From positions 4,931,501 through 4,995,500 of the forward strand of contig NZ_CP083951.1 in the NCBI RefSeq assembly GCF_006440675.2: a stretch of DNA of 64,000 nt, given 5' to 3'. The notes beneath the pieces are model-generated. The model searched no databases. It was given only the letters and a program-made list of their open reading frames with translations, and was not told where the DNA came from. The DNA is from Mesorhizobium sp. B2-8-5 (GTDB taxonomy: Bacteria > Pseudomonadota > Alphaproteobacteria > Rhizobiales > Rhizobiaceae). The position numbers and the translations under genes were made by a program. Each line of letters opens with the position of its first letter. Positions within the stretch are counted from its first letter, which is position 1. Below, in pieces: positions 24,109 through 31,280 of this stretch.

Positions 24109-25767
24109 CTACTCTGGCGCCCCCGCGAACAGCACCGTGCCATCGCCTCCCGCGGCCGGCCAGTCGCGGATGGTGCGGTCGATCCCGCCGGTCAGAAGCG
24201 TGCCGTCGGCGGCGAAGGCGACCGAATACATGGGACCGGTGCCGGGGTCGAACTCGGCGATCTCGGCGCCGGTGTCAATATTCCAGATGCGCGCCGTGCC
24301 GTCGAGCGAGACGGAGCCGAGCCGCTTGCCGTCGGCCGACAGGGCCAGCGCGTAGACCGTGCCGGAATGGCCCTCGAAACGTCGCACTTCCTTGAAGCTG
24401 TCGAGGTCCCAGAGTTTTATCGTGTAGTCGCCGCTGCCGGTCACCGCGTGGTGGCCGTCGGCCAGGAAGACCGCGCCATAGGCGCCGCGGTCGTCGCCGT
24501 GCCAACTGCGCAGTTGCTTGCCCGAAACGATATCCCAGAGCTTCAGCTCACCGTCGATGCTGCCCGTGAGCGCCCTGGTGCCATCGGGCGACATGGCGAC
24601 GGAGTTCACCGACCAGTCATGGCCCGGCAGCACATGCGACACCGTCCCCTTCTCCAGGTCCCAGACGACGACGGAACCGGTGTCGTGGCCGCTGACGGCG
24701 AGTTTGCCGTCCTGGCTGACCTTCAGTTGCCGGACGCCGCCGTTCGCCCCTGAGGAGAAGACGTGCAGCACCGTGCCGTCGGATAGCTGGCGCAGCACGA
24801 TCTCGCCGTCGTCGCCGGCGGTCAGCGCGGTCTTGCCGTCGGGCATGAAAAGCGCGCTGCGCGCCATGTCCTTGTGCTCGCCGAGATCGCGGATCAGCCG
24901 CTTGCCGTCGATGTCCCAGAGTTTGATCATGCGGTCGGTGCTTGCGCTCATGATCTCGTGGCCGTCGGCCGACACCGCCAGCCAGACGACGGCGTCGCGG
25001 TGGCCTTCCGGCGCGGTCGGCTGGGCCGGAGGCGCCAGTGGAGGCGGCGCCGCTATCTGTGGCGGCGTTGCGGGCGCGAGCGCCGTCTGCTCGGTGGGCT
25101 GTGCCGGTTGGGCAGGCTGCGGCGCGATGGCTGGCGGCGACGGCGGAACGGGAGCCGCAACTGGCTCTGCCGGCGGCGCGGATTTCGCGACTTCTTCCTG
25201 CGCGGATGCGGGCGCGGTTGGCTTTGCGCTAGCCTCCGGCGCGGTTGGCTTTGCGCTAGCCTCCGGCGTGGTTGGTTTTGCGCTCGCCTCCGGCGTGGTC
25301 GGTTTTGCGCTCGCCTCCGGCGTGGTTGGTTTTGTGCTCGCCTCCGGCTCGGGCTTCGGCTCGGATGGCCGAGGCGCCGGTTCCGCCGGCGCGGCGGCGA
25401 CTTCCTTCGCCGGTTCGCCATCCGGCCGCTGCGTCCGCCACGGGCCGAACTGGTCGGCGACGATGACGAGCAGCGCCAAAAGCGGCAAAGCGAGTGCTGC
25501 ACGGCGCAGCCGCGGATGGCCGGCCGGCGCGATCTCGGCGTCGCGGCCGAACAAGGGGGCGGCCGGATCGTGCCTGGCGGCGCCCGGCAGCAGGCCGGCG
25601 AGGAAAAGCAGCCCGGCAAGGACCGACAGCACGCCGGCCACGCCGAAGACTTCCAGCCGCGCCGTCGCCAGCGGCTTGCCGCCCAACGCCAGACAGAACT
25701 TGGCGAAGCAGGCAATGCCGACGATCAGCATCGCCAGCGCCAGCAGCCTGTCGGTCGATCGCTTCAT
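24109..25767 (-). CDS. Membrane-anchored WD40 beta-propeller protein
   Basis: A 552-residue protein. Three transmembrane helices occupy about residues 8-30, 37-58 and 79-98. A long Pro/Ala/Glu/Lys linker follows (about 105-255) and includes five 9-residue repeats KPTTPEASA. Residues from about 265 to 545 hold seven WD40 repeats with WD dipeptides such as IKLWD, VVVWD, LKLWD and IKLWD, enough for one complete propeller. It is likely a scaffold exposed to periplasm or cytoplasm; topology is not certain. The ATG at 25767 follows a G-rich site. It is cotranscribed with the Sel1 protein. Confidence 0.83.
   Translation of the reverse strand: MKRSTDRLLALAMLIVGIACFAKFCLALGGKPLATARLEVFGVAGVLSVLAGLLFLAGLLPGAARHDPAAPLFGRDAEIAPAGHPRLRRAALALPLLALLVIVADQFGPWRTQRPDGEPAKEVAAAPAEPAPRPSEPKPEPEASTKPTTPEASAKPTTPEASAKPTTPEASAKPTAPEASAKPTAPASAQEEVAKSAPPAEPVAAPVPPSPPAIAPQPAQPAQPTEQTALAPATPPQIAAPPPLAPPAQPTAPEGHRDAVVWLAVSADGHEIMSASTDRMIKLWDIDGKRLIRDLGEHKDMARSALFMPDGKTALTAGDDGEIVLRQLSDGTVLHVFSSGANGGVRQLKVSQDGKLAVSGHDTGSVVVWDLEKGTVSHVLPGHDWSVNSVAMSPDGTRALTGSIDGELKLWDIVSGKQLRSWHGDDRGAYGAVFLADGHHAVTGSGDYTIKLWDLDSFKEVRRFEGHSGTVYALALSADGKRLGSVSLDGTARIWNIDTGAEIAEFDPGTGPMYSVAFAADGTLLTGGIDRTIRDWPAAGGDGTVLFAGAPE
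25211..25345 (-). repeat. Five tandem 27-bp repeats inside the WD40 gene
   Basis: Five in-frame 27-base units encode KPTTPEASA or KPTAPEASA. The two units closest to the WD40 end share one set of base changes and the other three another, so the array grew in at least two steps. Copy number may vary between strains and changes linker length only. Confidence 0.85.
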
Positions 25768-26112
25768 CCACCCCCCGTTCCTCCCGCCTGAATGCGGAAG
25801 GCGCATCAGCCATCCTAGCCGAGCTTTCTTGCCAGGCTAAGTGCAAGACATCACACGAGGAAAGATTAATCTGCTTCGGCCTCGGGGCGTGCTCTTCCGC
25901 CCAACGACGGCCGGCTTTTCAACTTTACTCGACCGGCGGACCAATATCCCGCCGACTAGCTCGAGGCATTGAGGTCTTTCTCTTCGTTGAAAGCCGGTCG
26001 CGTGAGCAGAAAGCCACACTCCCCAAGAATAAAGACCTCAACCACTCGCATTGGTTGACAGGAAACGCTCTTATGACATTATCCGGCGGGGATTTTCAGG
26101 AGAGCCATTAGC
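25768..26112. promoter_or_regulatory. Intergenic region with promoter for RiPP-like genes B-D
   Basis: A 345-base region between the divergent WD40 and RiPP-like genes. TTGACA lies at 26055-26060 and a weak -10 (ATTATC) 17 bases on. The string TTGACAGGAAACGCTC resembles TTGACAGAAACCACTC before gene E. No other gene or clear palindrome is seen. Confidence 0.55.
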
Positions 26113-26208
26113 ATGAAGAAGATTTACGAGAAGCCTATCTTCATCCGCAAAGGCAAGCTTTCGACAGTCACGGCATTGAACAGCCCTTCCAACCCCCTCC
26201 CGGGTTGA
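26113..26208 (+). CDS. RiPP-like precursor peptide B (lasso-type leader)
   Basis: A 31-residue peptide. The leader MKKIYEKPIFIRKGKLSTVT fits YxxPxLxxxGxxxxxT with Phe in place of Leu at position 10. The tail ALNSPSNPLPG is Pro- and Asn-rich and has no acidic residue, so a lasso isopeptide ring is not possible in the standard way. AGGAGA lies 9 bases before the ATG. It is the first of three tandem genes (B, C, D) spaced 86 and 93 bases apart and reading the same way, likely one transcript. No maturation gene is visible within the window. Confidence 0.75.
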   Translation: MKKIYEKPIFIRKGKLSTVTALNSPSNPLPG

Positions 26209-26294
26209 TCATCGGGAATAGCGATCGTTAGGCCCGACTGGGAAGCAGCCATAGGCGCTGCTCAGGTTGGCGCGAGCGTTTGGAGAGATTTTTT

Positions 26295-26381
26295 ATGAAG
26301 AAGGTCTACGAGAAGCCCAACCTCATCCGGAAGGGCAGGCTTTCGGCAGTTACGGCGAACGCTCCGGTTTCGACGGACTGA
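26295..26381 (+). CDS. RiPP-like precursor peptide C (lasso-type leader)
   Basis: A 28-residue peptide, the shortest of the five. The leader MKKVYEKPNLIRKGRLSAVT matches the consensus fully (Tyr5, Pro8, Leu10, Gly14, Thr20). The tail is ANAPVSTD; if the cleavage rule holds the core is NAPVSTD, whose Asp would be residue 7 but also the C-terminus, leaving no loop or tail. GGAGAG stands 7 bases before the ATG. Two hairpins follow the gene before copy D. Confidence 0.73.
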   Translation: MKKVYEKPNLIRKGRLSAVTANAPVSTD

Positions 26382-26395
26382 TCGGCCTACGATCG

Positions 26396-26437
26396 AACAT
26401 GCCGGCTTGGCATGTTGGACCGACAGCTTGTTGTCGG
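26396..26437 (+). other. Two consecutive RNA hairpins between RiPP-like genes C and D
   Basis: AACATGCC-GGCTT-GGCATGTT (26396-26416, perfect 8-base stem) is followed directly by CCGACA-GCTTGT-TGTCGG (26420-26437). Neither is followed immediately by a T run, so they look like mRNA-stabilising or processing structures rather than a plain terminator. Confidence 0.55.
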
Positions 26438-26474
26438 CCGGCATGCTGTTTTGGGTGTATCGGGGACTCGGAAT

Positions 26475-26609
26475 ATGAAGAAAGTCTACGAGAATATGAA
26501 GAAAGTCTACGAGAAGCCAACCTTCGCCAGGAAGGGCAAGCTTTCGGCCATCACGGCAATCAACGGCGCCGGTTCAGGTCCCATCAATGGAACCGGGCCG
26601 GTGATCTGA
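26475..26609 (+). CDS. RiPP-like precursor peptide D with duplicated leader start
   Basis: A 44-residue peptide with MKKVYEN repeated as MKKVYEK at its start: the 21 bases at 26475-26495 are copied in tandem at 26496-26516. Initiation at the second ATG (26496) gives a 37-residue peptide with a normal leader, MKKVYEKPTFARKGKLSAIT. The tail AINGAGSGPINGTGPVI is Gly-rich, with two P/T-GPxI-like ends and no acid. Ribosome sites are weak for both ATGs. It is the last gene of the B-C-D array, followed at 26643 by a hairpin. Confidence 0.72.
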   Translation: MKKVYENMKKVYEKPTFARKGKLSAITAINGAGSGPINGTGPVI

Positions 26610-26642
26610 CCGGTTATCCCCGCGCTTCTTGACAATACGCGA

Positions 26643-26667
26643 AGGCCGACGCCGGCAATCTCGGCCT
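26643..26667. terminator. Hairpin between gene D and the convergent SdrD_B-like gene
   Basis: AGGCCGA and TCGGCCT arms (7 base pairs) with an 11-base loop. No T run follows, so its role as terminator is tentative. Confidence 0.4.
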
Positions 26668-26710
26668 GACGATCGCACAACTTGATCGGCGTCGAGCAAT
26701 TTCGGCGGAT

Positions 26711-27892
26711 TCAGCGCACCAGCACCAAACCGTCCAGCACAGCTTGCCAATAGTGCTTCGTGGAAATGCGCACGCGCGTCACCGCCTTCAGCATCGGTGC
26801 GTAGTGGACCGGAGCCAACGCCGAGAGCGCGATCTCGTCGCTGGCGACCAGTTCGTCATCGAGCCAGCTTTCGACCAATGCGACCTCGCCTTCCGAAGCC
26901 AGCCATGCGGCGGTGAGCATAATCGAATGAAAGCCGAAGGGTGTCGTGCCGGCAAACTCCGCCGGGTGGCCGCTGCTGGTATAGGCAACGCGGCCGCGTG
27001 AGAGATTGCCGTTGAGATAGCCCTCGCTGTCCTTGACGTACTGGCTCGTCAGGGCGTTCAGGTTGCGCCAGTCGAGACCGGCATGGCCGCAGGGGATTTT
27101 CTGAAAAGGCAGGGTGGTGACAGCGTCGAAGTCGATCGCTTCGAGTGCCGCATCGGCTGCGATCGCGTCCGGTCGCAAAAGTCCGAGATCGGCCGGATAG
27201 GGGGTAAGCGCCAGGCGACGGTCGAGACCCGATCCAGAGATCGTCAGCGTGTCGGCGTCGGAGGAGAGACCGACAAGGAACTCGCCAGGCGGGAGCGCTC
27301 TGGTTTCCAGCACCCTGCCCTTGCCCATGACCTGAAGCGCCGCTTCGGTCACGGTCCTGCCGCGAATGAAGCGTCCTGGCGAGAGACCGACCGCCTTCGG
27401 CAAGTCCTCGCCGGCGAGACCTGACGGCGCGCCGGGCATGGTGTCGAGGCGCAGCGACTGATCCTCATTGCCGGTGCTCACGCGCCAGCCTTTCGGCACC
27501 GAGACCGAAAACCGGTAGGTTCCGGGCGCGCACAGGACGGCCCGATGTTTCTTCGCCGACATGACGAAATTGGCGAAGCCGCCATTGTTGGTTCGCACCG
27601 CGGCGAGGAATGCGCCCTTTTCGTCATAGGCCCTTACCACAATGCCGGCGATCGGCCGGTCGGCCTGTCCGAACTTGCCGTCGCCGTCGACATCCATGAA
27701 GACGAAGGACGAATAGTTGAGCGCTCCGCGGCTGTCGCCCCAGGCTGCGCGCGGCGCATAGTCGCCCGCCGCATTGGGGTTGCCGCGCGCCCTGCGGCGC
27801 TTGCGGCGCCAGCGCAGCGCGATCGCGACGAGAGCTACAGCGCAGGCAAGGACGAGGGCGGAGATGAGGGCGACGAGGATGGTATTAGCCAT
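26711..27892 (-). CDS. Membrane-anchored protein with SdrD B-like domain, function unknown
   Basis: A 393-residue protein lying between RiPP-like genes D and E. An N-terminal helix (about 5-26) and RWRRKRRRARGN indicate an anchor with the bulk outside, or the reverse. Residues about 60-135 form an SdrD_B-like beta-sandwich with FVFMDVDGDGKFGQADRPIAG, an EF-hand-like calcium loop, and GTYRFSVSVPKGW. The C-terminal 150 residues (FHSIMLTAAWLAS, ALVESWLDDELVASDE) are beta-rich and resemble a carbohydrate- or lectin-like sandwich; I do not recognise the family. No catalytic motif, and no resemblance to lasso cyclase or peptidase. The ATG at 27892 lacks a clear ribosome site. Confidence 0.6.
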   Translation of the reverse strand: MANTILVALISALVLACAVALVAIALRWRRKRRRARGNPNAAGDYAPRAAWGDSRGALNYSSFVFMDVDGDGKFGQADRPIAGIVVRAYDEKGAFLAAVRTNNGGFANFVMSAKKHRAVLCAPGTYRFSVSVPKGWRVSTGNEDQSLRLDTMPGAPSGLAGEDLPKAVGLSPGRFIRGRTVTEAALQVMGKGRVLETRALPPGEFLVGLSSDADTLTISGSGLDRRLALTPYPADLGLLRPDAIAADAALEAIDFDAVTTLPFQKIPCGHAGLDWRNLNALTSQYVKDSEGYLNGNLSRGRVAYTSSGHPAEFAGTTPFGFHSIMLTAAWLASEGEVALVESWLDDELVASDEIALSALAPVHYAPMLKAVTRVRISTKHYWQAVLDGLVLVR

Positions 27893-28123
27893 TGCGAGGC
27901 GGCAACGGCTGGAGACACGTGTTCAAGACCACGAGCATGAAATTTTACCCCCTCCAACTCTTCAGCAGATTAGCGTTAGACACCAACACCGCAAGTCGTT
28001 GCTGTGGAAGGCGCATGATTGAGACGCCGGCGGGAGAACGCCTGTGCTATCGAAACTATTGGACCACGGTTCTACCGGCAGGAGGCTTTCCCCAGGTGTC
28101 GAACGGCCGCTCTGGTCGAATGC

Positions 28124-28152
28124 TTGACAGAAACCACTCATCTGAGATCATC
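28124..28152 (+). promoter_or_regulatory. Promoter candidate of RiPP-like gene E
   Basis: TTGACA (28124-28129) with a weak ATCATC 17 bases later. The bases resemble the promoter before gene B, including AAAC and CTC in the spacer. The rest of the 284-base divergent gap (27893-28176) shows no gene. Confidence 0.5.
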
Positions 28153-28176
28153 TGCTGGAGTATTGGAGGGCAACTC

Positions 28177-28269
28177 ATGAAGAAGACTTACGAGAAGCCG
28201 GTTTTGATCCGCAGAGGCAAGCTTTCCGCGATTGTGGCGGGCTCGCCTCCGCCCGCTCCGCCCCCATGA
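28177..28269 (+). CDS. RiPP-like precursor peptide E (lasso-type leader)
   Basis: A 30-residue peptide. The leader MKKTYEKPVLIRRGKLSAIV keeps Tyr5, Pro8, Leu10 and Gly14 but has Val where Thr20 is expected, the residue next to the lasso cleavage site. The tail AGSPPPAPPP is almost all proline and has no acid. GGAGGG lies 6 bases before the ATG, the best ribosome site of the five. It stands alone, followed by a strong terminator at 28299, and its TTGACA is placed as in genes A and B. Confidence 0.74.
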   Translation: MKKTYEKPVLIRRGKLSAIVAGSPPPAPPP

Positions 28270-28298
28270 TCGGGCACTCAGGATTTTGATTCTCAACG

Positions 28299-28324
28299 AT
28301 CCCCGCTACGGCGGGGATTTTTGT
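28299..28324 (+). terminator. Rho-independent terminator after RiPP-like gene E
   Basis: ATCCCCGC-TACG-GCGGGGAT stem (8 base pairs, UNCG-like tetraloop) followed by TTTTTGTTTT. A textbook terminator 30 bases after the stop codon, supporting expression of gene E as a short single-gene transcript. Confidence 0.9.
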
Positions 28325-28328
28325 TTTC

Positions 28329-29102
28329 TCACCCCAACTCCACCCAGACCGGCGCATGATCGCTGGGATTGTCGCCTCCCCGCACGTCGCGGTCGATGCC
28401 GGCCGCTTTCAGTTTCCGCGCCAGCTTCTTTGACAGCAATATATGGTCGAGACGCAGGCCCGCGTCGCGCGGCCAGCGGTTCCGTCGATAATCCCAGAAG
28501 GTGTAGAGTTTTTCTTGCCTGGGAAAAACCTTACGCAGCGCATCGGTCCAGCCCTGCTCGATCAGCGCGGCAAAGGCGGCGCGGCTTTCGGGCTGCACCA
28601 GCGCGTTATCGTCATAAGAGCGAGTGGCATAGATGTCGCGCGGCTCGGGCACGATGTTGAAGTCGCCGGCCAGCACCACCGGCAGGCCGGTGTCGAGCAG
28701 TTGCTCCGCATGCGCCGCGAAGCGCTCGTGCCAGGCGAGCTTGTAGTCGAATTTCGGCCCCGGCCGCGGGTTGCCGTTGGGGGCATAGAGACAGGCGATG
28801 ACGACGCCGTCGACCGCCGCCTCGATGTAGCGGGCCTGGCGATCGGCATCGTCGCCGGGCAGCGCGTCGCGCGTCAGGACGGGCTCGGCGCCGCGCGCGA
28901 GGATCGCCACGCCATTCCAGGCCGGCTCGCCCTTCCACACCGCGCCATAGCCGGCTTTGGCGAGCCGGGTCAGCGGAAATTGGGTGTCGCGGGACTTCAG
29001 TTCCTGCAGGCAGACGACGTCGGGCTTTGCTTTGGCGAGCCAAGCCAGCAGGTTTTCCAGCCTGCTGTTGATGTTGTTGACGTTGAAGGTGGCGAGTTTC
29101 AT
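28329..29102 (-). CDS. xthA: Exodeoxyribonuclease III
   Basis: A 257-residue Mg-dependent AP endonuclease/3' exonuclease of the ExoIII/APE1 family. It has the conserved N-terminal KLATFNVNNINSR, LQELKSRD with the metal-binding Glu, VIACLYAPNGNP, AGDFNIVP, FPLTRLAKAGYGAV and the C-terminal RLDHILLS and NPSDHAPVWVEL with the catalytic Asp-His. It repairs abasic sites. Length is typical. It lies near the Ku-LigD locus but is separated by the alpha/beta hydrolase and a repeat, so shared regulation is not evident. Confidence 0.92.
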   Translation of the reverse strand: MKLATFNVNNINSRLENLLAWLAKAKPDVVCLQELKSRDTQFPLTRLAKAGYGAVWKGEPAWNGVAILARGAEPVLTRDALPGDDADRQARYIEAAVDGVVIACLYAPNGNPRPGPKFDYKLAWHERFAAHAEQLLDTGLPVVLAGDFNIVPEPRDIYATRSYDDNALVQPESRAAFAALIEQGWTDALRKVFPRQEKLYTFWDYRRNRWPRDAGLRLDHILLSKKLARKLKAAGIDRDVRGGDNPSDHAPVWVELG

Positions 29103-29109
29103 TTGCCGA

Positions 29110-29276
29110 GGACACCCCTCGCTTCGTCATCCTCGGGCTTGACCCGAGGACCCATGCCGTGACCTTCGCTGTGAAACGGGGCGGAGCAAAATCCTGAACC
29201 GTTGCAACGCTTTAACGTCACGGCATGGATCCTAGGGTCTGCGCGCGTCGCTTCGCTCCTTGCTTCGCCCTAGGAT
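29110..29276. repeat. Intergenic palindromic repeat (family 2)
   Basis: Contains GGACCCATGCCGTGACC and its inverse GGTCACGGCATGGATCC-like arm, then ATCCTAGGG at 29229-29237 and CCCTAGGAT at 29268-29276 around TCTGCGCGCG...TTGCTTCG. The same inner sequence occurs inverted at 32458. It ends inside the 3' end of the hydrolase gene. Confidence 0.75.
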
Positions 29277-29923
29277 GACGACCGATGTGGACGCTCCGCC
29301 CACGCCTTTGTCGTCTCCGCCACCGTCTTCAGGTGATCCGCCGTCGAAAAACCCGAGATCGCCTTGCGCGGCTTCAAGTCGTGGTCGCCATCCTCCAACC
29401 AGACCACCTCGATGGCCGGGGAAAGCCCGTAGGTCGCGACCTCGTCCTTGGTGCCGAACTCATCACGCGTGCCCTGGAAGATCAGCGTCGGCGTTTTCAG
29501 GTCGATGAGATGCTTCGTGCGCAACTGCTCCGGCTTGGCCGGCGGATGGAATGGATAGCCAAGGCAGACCAGTCCGGCGATCTCGCCCTTGGCGTACATC
29601 TCGTCGGCGACCATCGAAGCGACGCGGCCGCCCATCGACTTGCCGCCGATGATCAGCTTGCCGGTCACGCCCTTGGCGCGCAGGTCGAGGATCGCCTTCA
29701 CATATTCCGGGTTCACCGTCTCGGCGCGCGGCGGCGGCTTGCGATGGCCGTAGCGGCGCGCCGCCATGTAGTGGAACTCGAAGCGCGCGACCTGGAAACC
29801 GGCCGCTGCGAGCGCCTTGGCGGTGGCCGTCATGGAAGGCGAATCCATCGGCGCGCCGGCGCCGTGGGCGAGAAGGATGGTGACGGGGGCGGTGTCGAAG
29901 CCGTCGAAGAGGAAAGTGGTCAT
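29270..29923 (-). CDS. Alpha/beta hydrolase (KANL3/Tex30-like)
   Basis: A 217-residue single-domain hydrolase. It has the oxyanion HGAGAPMDSPSM, the nucleophile elbow GGKSMGGRVA, the acid region around QGTRDEFG and the late histidine in GDHDLKPRK. This match to KANL3/Tex30-like (DUF3530-type) proteins, which often act on short acyl groups, is moderate. The nucleophile Ser is in GKSMGG. It is a single gene; its stop lies inside a repeat element whose end encodes the last few residues. Confidence 0.8.
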   Translation of the reverse strand: MTTFLFDGFDTAPVTILLAHGAGAPMDSPSMTATAKALAAAGFQVARFEFHYMAARRYGHRKPPPRAETVNPEYVKAILDLRAKGVTGKLIIGGKSMGGRVASMVADEMYAKGEIAGLVCLGYPFHPPAKPEQLRTKHLIDLKTPTLIFQGTRDEFGTKDEVATYGLSPAIEVVWLEDGDHDLKPRKAISGFSTADHLKTVAETTKAWAERPHRSSS

Positions 29924-29955
29924 GGGATTGTTCCCGGCGCGACGGCGAAGCTGCT

Positions 29956-30132
29956 GATCTCCCCCCTTGTGGGGGAGATGTCCGGCACGCCAGAGGGGGG
30001 CGCGAAGGAATACCGGCTTCGCCGCTTACATGAAGACAACTCCAGAACCGGCGGCCGCAAGAGGTTGAGAGGCCGGCGGGACAGCGCCCCCCTCTGTCCT
30101 GCCGGACTTCTCCCCCACAAGGGGGGAGATTG
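29956..30132. repeat. Two inverted family-1 repeats
   Basis: GATCTCCCCCCTTGTGGGGG, AGATGTCCGGCA...AGAGGGGGG at the left and the inverse (CCCCCCTCTGTCCTGCCGGA, CCCCCACAAGGGGGGAGAT) at the right, about 100 bases apart. They face each other and can fold into one large cruciform. Confidence 0.8.
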
Positions 30133-30161
30133 GCTGTCGCGACGGCCTTCGCCAATCATCG

Positions 30162-31280
30162 TCACCCCGCCGTGCGTGCCATATGCAGATCCACGAACTG
30201 TATCCCCTTCTGCGCAGTCCGCGCCCATTCGGATACCGCATCCAGCTCCAGATAGCGCATCCACAGCCGCCGAGCTTCGACGAGATTGCCACCGTCGAAC
30301 TCCAGCCGCGCGAGATTGAAGACCGGATCGGCGTAGGTCTTGTCGAGCGCCATCGCCTTCTGCAGATGCCTGCGCGCGGACGCCACCTTGCCCTCGTCGC
30401 TCATCAGGCCGGCGAGATTGAACCAGGCTTCGACGAAGCCCGGGTCGAGTTTTATCGCGCGCGCGTAATCATGCGCGGCCTCGGCAATCCGGCCGGCGCC
30501 GCGCAGGCAGTTGGCGCGGTTGAAGGCGGCAATCGCATCCTTGGGATCGATCGCCAGGCAGCGCTGGTAAAGGGCCGCGGCATCGTCGTGGCGCCCCTCC
30601 TCTTCCGCCATCTCCGCCTCGGCGAAGAGCTCCTCCAGCGTGTCGTCTTCCGGCGGGCCGAGATCGAACAGCAATTGGCCGTCGAGCTCGCTTCGGCCCT
30701 CGTCGAGATAGATCGTGTCGGGCCGGCCATGCTGCGAGCCGAGGTTGAGCGACTTGGCGGTGAGCGACGCGACCGGGCCGGAGCGGTGGACAGAGCGCGC
30801 AATCGCGCCCCAGGACGCACCGCTGGCGATCAGCCCGGCATATTTCCTCGCCAGGATCAGGTCGCGGAAGGAATAAGGCTCGGCGTCATGCTCGAAGGCG
30901 TCGAACAGCGACAACATGTCGAGATCGCCGCCGGCAAGCCGCGACTGATCGATCAGCGATTGCCTGGAGAGCGAGGACGCTTCGGGCGCCTTCATCAGCC
31001 CAAGCAGGCGCAGGAAACCGTTCTCGCTGACCAGGGCGCGGCCGGCTTCGCGCTCGGCCTTCGCGCGGCGCTCGATCTCGACATCGCCGGCTTTCGTCGC
31101 CTTGGCGAGAAGCGCGCGGCCGAACACGACATGTGAAGTGCGGCGGGTGACGCCGCGCCTCAGCTCCGCGTGGCGGCGCTCGACCTCGCGCACGGCAAGC
31201 CGCAGCGGAAAGGCGGCTAGCGCGCCGATGACGCCGAAGACGGCGCCGGGAACGATCACTGGCCCTGCATTTCCCGTCAC
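30162..31280 (-). CDS. TPR protein of the Ku-LigD locus
   Basis: A 372-residue protein. The first helix (about 5-29) is hydrophobic and may anchor it. A middle region has SFRDLILARKYAGLIASGASWGAIARSV, which resembles a MerR-like helix-turn-helix. Tetratricopeptide repeats follow (DAAALYQRCLAIDPKDAIAAFNRANCL; AAHDYARAIKLDPGFVEAWFNLAGLM; ARRHLQKAMALDKTYADPVFNLARLEF). The GTG start overlaps the ku stop by four bases, so it is translated with ku. A structural or signalling role in end joining is inferred only from this coupling. Confidence 0.78.
   Translation of the reverse strand: MTGNAGPVIVPGAVFGVIGALAAFPLRLAVREVERRHAELRRGVTRRTSHVVFGRALLAKATKAGDVEIERRAKAEREAGRALVSENGFLRLLGLMKAPEASSLSRQSLIDQSRLAGGDLDMLSLFDAFEHDAEPYSFRDLILARKYAGLIASGASWGAIARSVHRSGPVASLTAKSLNLGSQHGRPDTIYLDEGRSELDGQLLFDLGPPEDDTLEELFAEAEMAEEEGRHDDAAALYQRCLAIDPKDAIAAFNRANCLRGAGRIAEAAHDYARAIKLDPGFVEAWFNLAGLMSDEGKVASARRHLQKAMALDKTYADPVFNLARLEFDGGNLVEARRLWMRYLELDAVSEWARTAQKGIQFVDLHMARTAG

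Noticed and set aside
26113..28269. Lasso B/C or other RiPP maturation genes hidden in the cluster
   Set aside because: All frames of adequate length near the cluster were read; only the SdrD_B-like gene is credible and it has none of the needed motifs.
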